From Paraburkholderia sacchari (GTDB lineage Bacteria > Pseudomonadota > Gammaproteobacteria > Burkholderiales > Burkholderiaceae), in assembly GCF_000785435.2 (NCBI RefSeq), contig NZ_JTDB02000002.1, positions 124,001 to 188,000 on the forward strand: a DNA stretch of 64,000 nucleotides. The letters run 5' to 3'. The notes beneath the pieces were generated by a model, which ran no database searches, was not told where the DNA came from, and saw only the letters and a list, made by a program, of their open reading frames with translations. A program made the translations under genes and the position numbers. This document shows positions 26,813 to 34,314 of this stretch, piece after piece (position 1 is the stretch's first letter; each line of letters opens with the position of its first letter).

Positions 26813-28978
26813 TCAGGCCTTCACCGGCCCCGGATCGCTCTGGCTCGGACGGCCCGTCTCGAGGTGGCCCGCGAAGCGGCGCACGACCTTGTCCGTCGCG
26901 CCGCCCACCGTGGTCGCCGAGATGTTCAGGTCGTACCACCCGTGGCTCGAACTCAGTTCCCAGTGGTCCTGCATGGTCTGGCCGGCTTGCACCGTGTACT
27001 GGCGCGAGTGCGCGCTGCTGTATGCGTTGTCGACGGTCACGCTGCACGCGGCGGCGCCGTTGTTGCTCAGTTCGAGATAGACGTGGCGATTACGCACGTC
27101 GTAACCGATGTGCACTTCCGGGCTCGCATGATGGCCGTCGGCCGCGACTTGCACGTTGCCCTGGAATTCGCACAGGTAGCCGTTCGGGCCGTAGACGGCG
27201 AGATGGTATGCACCCTGCGCAATCGTCGTGCTCCAGTAATCGGAGAATTGATCGTTTGCAGCGGCCGTGTAGCGGCGCGGCGCGTTGGCCGGGTTCAGGC
27301 GGTCGTAGACGTAGAACGCCGCGCCCGCCGCGCCGGTGTTCGCGAAATCGAGCCACAGATTGCCGTCGTGGCCGCTAATCCGGCTATGGACGAACACTTC
27401 GTACGGCAGCGCGCGCGCCGGACGCACGCCGGGCTCCTGCGCCGGCATGGTCTGCTGCGCGGGCACCTGGTACGCCTGACCGGCCGTCTGGATATGCTTG
27501 GGCACCGCGAAGCTCACCGTCGACGTGTCCGGCTTGCCGGAGAAGTCGAACGCCGATGTGAGGTCGCCGCAAACCGAGCGCCGCCACGCGCTGATGTTGG
27601 GCTCCTGCACGCCGAAGCGCGCCTCGAGAAAACGCAGCACCGAGGTGTGATCGAAGGTTTCCGAGCATACCCAGCCGCCCTTGGACCATGGCGAAATCAC
27701 GATCAGCGGCACGCGCGGTCCGAGGCCGATCGGCTGGATGCCGCCGGGATCGGCGCCCGGAATCAGCGGACCCATCTCCTGCGGATAGCGGCCGAGGTCG
27801 AGGAATTCGTCGCCGATGTTCGAGAGCAGGCTCGACGACATCATCCCCTGGCCATTCGGCCCGCTCGAGAGCGGCGGCACCGGCGGCACGACGTGATCGA
27901 ACAGGCCGTCGTTCTCGTCGTAGTTGAGGATGAACACGGTCTTCGCCCACACGTCGGGATTCGAGGTCAGCGCCTCGAGCACCATGTTGATGTAGAACGC
28001 GCCGTCGGTGGGCGACGCGGACGGGTGCTCGCTGTACTTGTACGGCGAGACGATCCACGACACCTGCGGGAGCTGATTGGCCTGCACGTCGGCCTTGAAG
28101 CCGGCCAGCGTGCGGTCCGTCGCGCCCTTGTCGACGAGCGGGCCGCTCGCGCCTTCCTTCACCTGGAACTTCTTGAAGAACATCAGCGAGTTGTCGGTGT
28201 AGTTATCGGTCGGGTCGCCCGGAATGCCGGTGCCGCCCTGATACACCTTCCAGCTGATGTTCGCGTTCTCGAGACGCTCGGCGTAGGTCGTCCACGTGTA
28301 GCCGTTCACATCGTCGCGCTCGCCGATGCCGGGGCCGTTCGGCGGATTGCCGTAGATGTTGCGCGGGTCGATCGTGCCGGTCCACAGGTAGATGCGGTTC
28401 GGCGCGGTATCCGCGTGCGCCGAACAGTGGTACGCGTCGCAAATCGTGAACGCATCGGCGAGCGCGTAGTGGTACATCACGTCCTCGCGCTTCAGATAAC
28501 CCATCGTCAGCACGTCCTGCTTCTGGTTCACCCACTGGTCCCACTGACCGTTGTTCCACGCGAGGTGGCCGCTGCTCCAGCCGTGGTTCGTGCCTGGCTG
28601 GTATTCGGTGGTCTGCTTCGGATCGAGATAGAACGGCAGCACGTAGGGCGCCGTGGGGCTCAGCCCGCGCGAATGGTAGTGCGAGGTCTGCACCGAAGCG
28701 GGCGGCTGCTGCCAGACCGGCGCGCCGCTGGGCAGCAGATGCGGACGCGGATCGTTGAAGCCGCGCACACCGCGCAGGCCGCCGAAGTAATGGTCGAACG
28801 AGCGGTTTTCCTGCATGAAGATCACGACGTGCTCGACGTCCTGAATCGTGCCGGTGCGCGTCGCGGCGGGCATGGCCAGCGCCTTGCGGATCGCGGGCGG
28901 AAAGCTCGCATAGGCAGCCATCGCGCCCGCCGACTGGGCGGCGATGCGCAGAAAGTCGCGTCTGTTTTTCGACGACAT
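26813..28978 (-). CDS. Phosphocholine-type phospholipase C, Tat-exported
   Basis: This 721-residue hydrolase belongs to the phosphoesterase family that includes Pseudomonas PlcH/PlcN and the Burkholderia Plc enzymes. A twin-arginine signal, SSKNRRDFLRIAAQSAG, spans residues 2-18. The catalytic domain opens with IQDVEHVVIFMQENRSFDHYFG, including the conserved Glu-Asn-Arg-Ser-Phe-Asp-His-Tyr block, and carries NYDENDGLFDHV. Two beta-rich C-terminal domains follow (about 500-721), as in the family. Expected to be exported folded by Tat and, in this group, released by type II secretion. AGGA precedes the ATG. A small lipoprotein gene lies 58 bases upstream. Confidence 0.92.
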   Translation of the reverse strand: MSSKNRRDFLRIAAQSAGAMAAYASFPPAIRKALAMPAATRTGTIQDVEHVVIFMQENRSFDHYFGGLRGVRGFNDPRPHLLPSGAPVWQQPPASVQTSHYHSRGLSPTAPYVLPFYLDPKQTTEYQPGTNHGWSSGHLAWNNGQWDQWVNQKQDVLTMGYLKREDVMYHYALADAFTICDAYHCSAHADTAPNRIYLWTGTIDPRNIYGNPPNGPGIGERDDVNGYTWTTYAERLENANISWKVYQGGTGIPGDPTDNYTDNSLMFFKKFQVKEGASGPLVDKGATDRTLAGFKADVQANQLPQVSWIVSPYKYSEHPSASPTDGAFYINMVLEALTSNPDVWAKTVFILNYDENDGLFDHVVPPVPPLSSGPNGQGMMSSSLLSNIGDEFLDLGRYPQEMGPLIPGADPGGIQPIGLGPRVPLIVISPWSKGGWVCSETFDHTSVLRFLEARFGVQEPNISAWRRSVCGDLTSAFDFSGKPDTSTVSFAVPKHIQTAGQAYQVPAQQTMPAQEPGVRPARALPYEVFVHSRISGHDGNLWLDFANTGAAGAAFYVYDRLNPANAPRRYTAAANDQFSDYWSTTIAQGAYHLAVYGPNGYLCEFQGNVQVAADGHHASPEVHIGYDVRNRHVYLELSNNGAAACSVTVDNAYSSAHSRQYTVQAGQTMQDHWELSSSHGWYDLNISATTVGGATDKVVRRFAGHLETGRPSQSDPGPVKA

Positions 28979-29036
28979 GGGGAATCCTGTTATTGGGGAG
29001 ATGAGTTGGGAAGAAAGCGTGGATGCGGCCAGTGCA

Positions 29037-29309
29037 TCAGTGCGCGCCGCTCGCGCCGGAACCGGGCGCCCAATGCATCTCGGGTGCGCCCGGCGGCTTG
29101 TCTTCGGCGTTCGGGTTCGCGTTCGCGTCGGCGCCCGCCATCTGCTGGCCGGATTGCTGGCTGTTTTGTGCGCTACTTTGCTGACTGGATTGCTGACTGC
29201 GCGCGCCCGGCGAAGCCGACGAGCCGTCGTTGCCGCTGCCGTCGCACGCAGCAAGCGCGAGAGAAAAAAGAAGCGCCGCCCAGACGGCGCGCGAATCGAT
29301 TCGACGCAT
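29037..29309 (-). CDS. Small Ser/Gln-rich lipoprotein
   Basis: This predicted 90-residue lipoprotein has signal ALLFSLALAAC with the lipobox cysteine near residue 21, followed by a low-complexity Ser/Gln/Ala/Asn linker and a short GAPEMHW segment. It lies 58 bases upstream of the phospholipase C gene in the same direction, so it may share its transcript. No function is known. The start is uncertain: two other in-frame starts lie upstream, and none has a strong ribosome site. Confidence 0.6.
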   Translation of the reverse strand: MRRIDSRAVWAALLFSLALAACDGSGNDGSSASPGARSQQSSQQSSAQNSQQSGQQMAGADANANPNAEDKPPGAPEMHWAPGSGASGAH

Positions 29310-29523
29310 GAGGATCGGTCCGTGGATGACGAATGCGCTCATTAACGCATCGGCGAATGTCCTCGCGGTGACCGGTTCCATCAGGTTTCTTTCGGTGCAC
29401 CTCAGCTTTTTTGTTCGAAACCCGATGAGCGCTTGCGCCGGCTCGGCGTACGCGCGCGTCATGCAACGGACACATCGATTCGCTACGCTGACGCGCGGGC
29501 GAGCGGGAGAAGAGGATGGGATT

Positions 29524-30432
29524 TTGTTCGATCAGTTGAAGGCGTTCCACGCGACGGTGCGTCAGGGCAGCATCACGCGTGCTGCGCGGCACCTCGGCGT
29601 GAGTCAGCCGACCATCGCCGCGCAGATCCGTCAGATCGAGCAGCTATACGGCGTCGAACTGTTCTACCGCAGCGGACGCCGCCTCGCTGTCACCGAAACC
29701 GGCATCGCGCTGTTGCCGCTGGTCGAGAAAATGATCGACCTGGAAGCGCAGGCCGACATCATGCTGCGCAACGTCGGCGGCCTGTTCGAAGGCCAGTTGC
29801 GGCTAGGCGCGACCGGGCCGTACTACATCATGGAAGCGATCGGCCGCTTCTCGAAGGCGCATCCCGCCATTGCGCTCACCTGCCGGATCGGCAATTCGGA
29901 AGACATTCTCAACGCGCTGCACGAGTTTCACATCGACCTCGCGGTGTCGTCGCAGCGCAATGACGCCGATGGGCTCGAGCGGCGCGTGATTTCGAGCGAT
30001 CCGCTCGTGCTCGTCGTGCATCACAGCCATCCGCTTGCGCGCTTCGACGTGATCGACGCCGAGCGCCTCGCCGACGTGCGCCTGCTGATTCGCGAAGCGG
30101 GATCGGTCACGCGACGCTGCACCGAGGAGATTCTCGCGAAAGCTGGCGTCGCGCCGGCCTCGGTCGCGGAGATCGGCAGCCGCGAGGCGATTCGCGAGGC
30201 AATCCTGCACGGCGTGGGCGGCAGCATTTTTCCGCGCGGCGAGGCGGAGCGACATCCGGATCTGCGCGTGATTGCGCTGCGCGGCGTGGATACGACGATT
30301 GATGAGTACGTCTATTACTTGAAGGCGCGCCGGCAGAGTCCGGCGATTGATGCGTTTTTGGCGTGTCTGGTGCCGAAGGCAGACGAACAGGAACGGGTGG
30401 CGGGGGTTTGGGAAACGTCGGTGGGATGTTGA
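29524..30432 (+). CDS. LysR-type transcriptional regulator
   Basis: The N-terminal winged helix-turn-helix is FDQLKAFHATVRQGSITRAARHLGVSQPTIAAQIRQIEQ, seen here in pieces, and a periplasmic-binding-like effector domain follows from about residue 90. The length of 302 residues is typical. I chose TTG at 29524, with GAGG 8 bases upstream; an ATG at 29461 in frame would add 21 residues. The gene is divergent from the lipoprotein-phospholipase pair, the usual arrangement of a LysR protein and its target, so it may control them. The effector is unknown. Confidence 0.9.
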   Translation: MFDQLKAFHATVRQGSITRAARHLGVSQPTIAAQIRQIEQLYGVELFYRSGRRLAVTETGIALLPLVEKMIDLEAQADIMLRNVGGLFEGQLRLGATGPYYIMEAIGRFSKAHPAIALTCRIGNSEDILNALHEFHIDLAVSSQRNDADGLERRVISSDPLVLVVHHSHPLARFDVIDAERLADVRLLIREAGSVTRRCTEEILAKAGVAPASVAEIGSREAIREAILHGVGGSIFPRGEAERHPDLRVIALRGVDTTIDEYVYYLKARRQSPAIDAFLACLVPKADEQERVAGVWETSVGC

Positions 30433-30477
30433 TGCGGGACGCTCAGCGCCTGGTCCCGCGCCCCGCAACTCCAACGC

Positions 30478-31455
30478 TCAAAGAAAAGGCCCCGTATAAA
30501 GGACGGTTTGCGGCCCTATCCCGCCGTTGTTGCCGTATTTGTTCACGACCGTCAGCGTGCCGCCTGCATGCGTATAAATCAGCTTTCCGTACTTTCGCAG
30601 GTCCTGGTAAGCGGCTTTTTGCGTTTCGAGAGCAATCTTGCGCGCGAGAGCCTGATGATAGGCCCTGCCCGCTAGCGCCTTTTTGTTAAAGGGACTCGCG
30701 TAAGCCTTGGGGTTGGCTCGATATTTATTGTCGATTTTGAGCCATTCTTGCGCCGCCTCGTCGCTGTCGATGGCACTTCTATAAGCCGCCCATTTCTTCA
30801 TGACCTGATCGATCTTCGGGCTGCGCAGAAATTCCTCTTTCTCCAGCGCGATGTCGATGGCGGCTTCCTGCTCGACACTCGATGCTCCCGTCGCTTCATC
30901 GAATGACACCGCCCCGGTTCGTGCGGTCATGGTTATCGTGCGGCCATGATCGCTGCAAAGATAGTGGTACAGCTTGTACGCGAAGCTGGTGCGCAGCAGG
31001 GTCGGCGGAATCATCCCCTGATGATCGAGGTCGCGGGCGTAGTAATCGTCGGTTCTGGCGCCGTAACACATGACGAGCGCGACTTTGTAATGCTGGCCCC
31101 GATTGGGCAGCACCTTGCGGAGCAGTTTGCCGTAGTCCCGCCACGTACCCAGCGCTTCCCCGCCCGAAGCCTTCGCGAAGCCGTGCTCGGTATCGTTGGC
31201 CAGACCGTGAGTGCAGAGGTAGATTTTTTCGGCGGCGTCGCAGTCGTCGCGCGCCGCTTTCAGCTTGTTTCCCAGGGGTGTCCGATCCTGCACGTCCTTG
31301 AGTTCATCGAATAGATCGTGGATCGGAACGATGTCGTCGCCAACGAGCACGGTCCTGGGCCCCGCCTGGATTTTTGCCTCGAGCCCCCGTTTCACTCTTG
31401 TTACGGGCCCGATCTGGTCGGGGTCCGCCAAATTCAGGATCACTAGCCGCGGCAT
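30478..31455 (-). CDS. Uncharacterized protein with clan CD-like His-Gly/Cys pattern
   Basis: I do not recognise a named family for this 325-residue protein. It has a hydrophobic strand followed by His83-Gly84 (KIYLCTHG, 77-84) and a second hydrophobic strand ending in Cys130 (KVALVMCYGA, 124-133). This spacing and context are what caspase-like (clan CD) cysteine peptidases show around their catalytic dyad. No signal peptide is seen. The C-terminal part is helical and Lys/Ala-rich. Base composition is less GC-rich than the neighbours, and the gene sits just outside the tRNA-Arg element, which suggests acquisition. GGAG lies 8 bases before the ATG. Confidence 0.7.
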   Translation of the reverse strand: MPRLVILNLADPDQIGPVTRVKRGLEAKIQAGPRTVLVGDDIVPIHDLFDELKDVQDRTPLGNKLKAARDDCDAAEKIYLCTHGLANDTEHGFAKASGGEALGTWRDYGKLLRKVLPNRGQHYKVALVMCYGARTDDYYARDLDHQGMIPPTLLRTSFAYKLYHYLCSDHGRTITMTARTGAVSFDEATGASSVEQEAAIDIALEKEEFLRSPKIDQVMKKWAAYRSAIDSDEAAQEWLKIDNKYRANPKAYASPFNKKALAGRAYHQALARKIALETQKAAYQDLRKYGKLIYTHAGGTLTVVNKYGNNGGIGPQTVLYTGPFL

Positions 31456-31691
31456 TTTGTGGTCTCCGGAATCGGATTATTCGCTTGGGAAGCCTGTGTC
31501 GGTTGCTGTCGTGTTTCGTGCTGCTAGAGCGGAACGCCGTGGAAGGCACATCGGATTTCGACGCAAGTCGTTGGTCCAAATTAGTCCAGTTTTTGGCGAA
31601 ACTCAACGCGCACGATGAAGCGCGGCACAAAAAATGCGGTTGGCATTGATTTGGCGGTGAGCCTTGTTTTATGGGGATCTACGAGAATCTT

Positions 31692-31710
31692 GCGCCCGGC
31701 TGGGATCGAA
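31692..31710. repeat. Distal attachment-site repeat
   Basis: GCGCCCGGCTGGGATCGAA is an exact copy of the 3' end of the tRNA-Arg gene (T-loop to acceptor stem) found at 33901-33919, in the same orientation. Bases on either side differ from the tRNA copy. It marks the left end of the integrated element. Confidence 0.88.
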
Positions 31711-31761
31711 AAAAGCGGGAAGAGGCGCGATAGATAAGGCGTTAGAGGCACTCATCTTCTT

Positions 31762-31923
31762 ATGGGTATTGGCCCAGTTCGACATGCCAAGAAACGTGAG
31801 TTCATTGCTGTGGCCAGCCTTCGCAACGTCTTGTACGGCCTGGCAGCATTTGCAACACAAATTGAGCCAACTTACGGATCTAGCATCCGCCGAGACCTAG
31901 ATGCGATCGCGTGGCCTACATAG
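31762..31923 (+). CDS. Possible small protein inside the element
   Basis: The ATG at 31762 opens 53 codons, MGIGPVRHAKKREFIAVASL and onward, with a balanced amino-acid composition unlike random high-GC frames and ending IRRDLDAIAWPT. No good ribosome site lies at the right distance; AGAGG is about 14 bases away. I do not recognise it. It could be a fragment of an element gene. Confidence 0.3.
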   Translation: MGIGPVRHAKKREFIAVASLRNVLYGLAAFATQIEPTYGSSIRRDLDAIAWPT

Positions 31924-32017
31924 TCGCGTAGCAGGCCAAGAAGGTTGTCCGCACTCAGACATACCCAAGTCAAAGTCGCATGGCGCCCAAAGCCGGCGCA
32001 AGCCTATCCTGCAATCA

Positions 32018-32045
32018 CTCGTTTTTATATTGTTTTTAATGCTGT
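32018..32045. other. AT-rich block beside the 22-base repeat array
   Basis: A stretch dominated by T and A (core TTTTTATATTGTTTTTAAT) in otherwise GC-rich DNA lies just before the first recognisable 22-base unit. In iteron origins such a block is the unwinding element; that role here is inference. Confidence 0.5.
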
Positions 32046-32057
32046 CGGCTAAACGTT

Positions 32058-32365
32058 TTCTGCGAGCCTGACCGGGGAAGTCAGAGAGGTAAGCCCGGAG
32101 CGTCTGTGAGCTACGCGTGATCCGTCTGCTGGTAGTAAGTTCAGATTCCGTGAGCCACCTCGATCGCGTCTGTCGGTGGTACAGAACAATTCCGCGCGGT
32201 AACCAGGTCGTGTCTGTAAGGTAAGCTGGTAGAGTCTGTGAAGTCACCTATTGCTGTCTGCAAGCTCTCGTCCCGAATTTGGCAGACCGATCCTGCTTTG
32301 TCGGTCGATGGTGCCTTCACAGCCGGTGCCTTGGATGTCGAAAGTCTGTTGAGTCCTGCGGCGGG
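32058..32365. repeat. Degenerate 22-base tandem repeat array (iteron-like), about 14 units
   Basis: GTCTG recurs at 32102, 32124, 32168, 32212, 32234, 32256 and 32344, all in exact 22-base phase, and the skipped phases hold variants such as TTCTG (32058), GTCAG (32080), TTCCG (32146 and 32190) and GTCGG (32300). The consensus for the better half is roughly GTCTGTGAGSTAAGC followed by 7 loose bases; units 32058-32277 are best and those from 32278 decay. A period of 22 is not a multiple of 3, so this is not a protein repeat. The array lies between the integrase terminator and the AT-rich block. Confidence 0.8.
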
Positions 32366-32372
32366 TCTGCAC

Positions 32373-32395
32373 AAAAAAGACACTTCCACGAAGTG
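32373..32395 (-). terminator. Intrinsic terminator of the integrase gene
   Basis: On the minus strand the stem CACTTC/GAAGTG with a 3-base loop is followed by TCTTTTTT. It lies 38 bases after the integrase stop and isolates the repeat array from integrase transcription. Confidence 0.75.
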
Positions 32396-32433
32396 ATCGT
32401 GACCCTGTTCAGAAAAGAATAATTCTCGTCGCC

Positions 32434-33720
32434 TTATGCAGCGTTGGTCACCAAACGCAGAGTTCTAACCGGCTTCGGAATATTTCCCGCCGCTAGTGCA
32501 TCGAGAAAATCGGCCCAGTTCTGAACCATCTCACGGCGCTGCTCAAGAAACGTTGCGCGATCGTAGCTATCGCCCAGCTCTTCGCTCGACACGTGGGCGA
32601 GATGGCGCTCAATCACCTCCTTGTCCCACCCGAGATATTCCCGAATCAGCGTGCGGGCCGTCGCGCGGAAACCGTGGCCGGTAATTTGCTCTTTCGTGTC
32701 GTAACCCAGCGTACGCAGCGCGCTATTGATCGTGTTCTCGCTCATGTAGCGCGTCGCCTCTGAGCGCTTGGCAATGCTGCGAAAAATAGGCCCCTTCGGT
32801 CCGGTCAGCGGATACAAATCCCTCAAGATCTCCATGGCCTGTGACGGAAGCGGCACGACGTGGGCCGGCGTGCGGCTATCCCGCTTCTTCCATTCCCGCA
32901 TCTTCATTTTCTCCGGCGGGCAGATCCAAACTGCGCCATCGAGATCGACATCTTCCCAGTGAGCGAAGCGTAACTGGCCGGGTCGCTGGAAAAGCAATGG
33001 AGCGAGCTGCAACGCCGCACGAGTAATCACATGGCCGCTGTAGGCGCGGATATCGCGCATCAGCTGTCCAACCTGCCTCGGGTCGGTGATCGCTGGGTAA
33101 TGGCGGCTACGTACCGCGGGGAGCCCACCGGTACGATCATTCACAAAATTCTTGGCAGGTTCCAGGACGCCGGTATCCACTGCGTACTGATACACATGCT
33201 GAATCGTCTCGCGCACCCGCATCGCGGTTTCAAGATGGCCGCGCTCTTTGATGCGATGCAGGCAACGCACGACTTCGGTCGGCTTGATGTCCTCGACCGG
33301 AAGTCGCCCCACCCAGGGAAACACGTGCAGTTCCAAGTAGCGGATGATTTTTTCAGCGTAACCGGCAGACCATTGGCGATCCTTTTCCGATGCCCTGTGC
33401 CACTCTCGCGCCACCAATTCAAACGTGTTGAGCCGAGTCGCCTGCTCTTGCTCCCGCTTCTCGCGCCGTGCTCGTTGGGGGTCGATCCCGTCAGCTCTTC
33501 GCTCCATTTCCTCTCGCGCTTTCCTGCGCGCCGCCGCAAGCGACACAATCGGATAACGGCCAAGCGACAGCTTGATGCTTTTCCCGTCACGCGTGTAGCG
33601 ATAGAACCAGACCTTGCGAGTCGGTCGTACACGCAGGTACAACCCATCGCCGTCCGGCAGTAGGTATTCCTTTGCGCAGTGTTTCGCGTTTTTTACTTTT
33701 AAATCAGTAAGTTGCCCCAT
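32434..33720 (-). CDS. P4-type tyrosine integrase
   Basis: This 428-residue site-specific recombinase has an N-terminal arm-binding domain (MGQLTDLKVKNAK, DGDGLYLRVRPT, LGRYPIVSLAAARRKARE), a core-binding domain from about residue 95, and a catalytic domain with Arg246 (QRPGQLR), His349 and Arg352 (HGFRATA), His373/His376 (RHLAH) and nucleophile Tyr386 (SYDRATF). All catalytic residues are intact, so it looks active. I chose ATG at 33720 with GGGG upstream; a TTG five codons earlier is possible. It is the integrase of the element seated in the adjacent tRNA-Arg gene. Confidence 0.93.
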   Translation of the reverse strand: MGQLTDLKVKNAKHCAKEYLLPDGDGLYLRVRPTRKVWFYRYTRDGKSIKLSLGRYPIVSLAAARRKAREEMERRADGIDPQRARREKREQEQATRLNTFELVAREWHRASEKDRQWSAGYAEKIIRYLELHVFPWVGRLPVEDIKPTEVVRCLHRIKERGHLETAMRVRETIQHVYQYAVDTGVLEPAKNFVNDRTGGLPAVRSRHYPAITDPRQVGQLMRDIRAYSGHVITRAALQLAPLLFQRPGQLRFAHWEDVDLDGAVWICPPEKMKMREWKKRDSRTPAHVVPLPSQAMEILRDLYPLTGPKGPIFRSIAKRSEATRYMSENTINSALRTLGYDTKEQITGHGFRATARTLIREYLGWDKEVIERHLAHVSSEELGDSYDRATFLEQRREMVQNWADFLDALAAGNIPKPVRTLRLVTNAA

Positions 33721-33827
33721 GATCTTGTACCCCAAAACGGCAAGATGCGGTTACAACCATTTTGGGTACAGTTTTTGGGACATGCAAACCCCGGATTTCG
33801 CTGGAATTCCCAGGCTTTCCCCGGACG

Positions 33828-33857
33828 CAAAAATCCCGCAATGCCTTTACTGGCGGG
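33828..33857 (-). terminator. Possible terminator after tRNA-Arg
   Basis: On the minus strand a short stem CCCGC/GCGGG with a 13-base loop is followed by ATTTTT, 40 bases after the tRNA 3' end. The stem is weak. It would separate tRNA transcription from the integrase gene. Confidence 0.4.
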
Positions 33858-33896
33858 GCTTTTCAGGATTTCGTGAGAATTCTGCAGAACATCGGA

Positions 33897-33972
33897 TGGC
33901 GCGCCCGGCTGGGATCGAACCAGCAACCCCTGCCTTCGGAGGGCAGTACTCTATCCATTGAGCTACGGGCGC
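33897..33972 (-). tRNA. tRNA-Arg (anticodon CCG)
   Basis: This 76-base tRNA gene pairs acceptor arms GCGCCCG and CGGGCGC. It has a D arm with GCTC/GAGT, anticodon stem CTGCC/GGCAG around the loop CTCCGAA (anticodon CCG), a GGTTCGATCCC T arm, discriminator G and encoded CCA. It reads CGG codons. Its last 19 bases before the discriminator are the integration target of the adjacent element. Confidence 0.96.
33901..33919. repeat. tRNA-proximal attachment-site repeat
   Basis: This is the copy of GCGCCCGGCTGGGATCGAA that is part of the functional tRNA-Arg gene. The identical distal copy is at 31692-31710. Confidence 0.88.
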
Positions 33973-34314
33973 ATTGAGAAGCAGATGCCGCCGGGACCCG
34001 AGGAAAAACGAGGGTAGCGACACCGCAATGAGACCGAGAGAATACCCGGTTTCGATGCCGACGTCCACCGCACGCGCCTTGGCGGGCACGTCCGCCAGCC
34101 GCAGGCCCCTCGCCTTGCCCTCAATCCGTCACCATTTAAAAAAAACGCCCCCGCTGCGCCGCACCACCTCGGGTAAACGCCCGCTGAAGAGCCCTTGCCT
34201 GCGGCAACCCGCTGCGAAACCTTGCGTCTATAATCGTCCGTGCTTGATCTATTGCAAGGTTGTTGCCGTCCTGCTGTACCGCTCGCCACAATACCAACGG
34301 GAGTCGAGACAAGC
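33973..34314. promoter_or_regulatory. 342-base region between tRNA-Arg and the cytochrome gene
   Basis: No gene is seen. A TATAAT at 34229-34234, 81 bases before the cytochrome start, is a likely -10 element, although the -35 at 17 bases is poor. The left part must hold the tRNA-Arg promoter on the minus strand. Confidence 0.45.

Larger units (their letters stand above)
31692..33919. mobile_element. 2.2 kb integrative element in the 3' end of tRNA-Arg(CCG)
   Basis: The element is bounded by perfect 19-base direct repeats, at 31692-31710 and at 33901-33919 inside the tRNA gene. It holds one clear gene, a P4-type integrase next to the tRNA, its terminator, a 22-base repeat array, an AT-rich block and possibly one very small gene. 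The order tRNA, integrase, cargo, distal repeat is the classic layout. The small size means it is either a deleted island remnant or a genuinely minimal element that relies on host or helper functions. Confidence 0.85.

Noticed and set aside
31897..32389. Small minus-strand open frames across the 22-base array, with similar peptides such as SQTLPAYL and SQTLRAYL
   Set aside because: The peptide similarity is a by-product of the DNA repeat. The 22-base phase shifts the frame each unit, and no start signals are present.
33760..33890. Possible third copy of the attachment repeat or a second tRNA near the integrase
   Set aside because: No match to the 19-base repeat and no cloverleaf could be drawn; only a short hairpin with a T-run is present.
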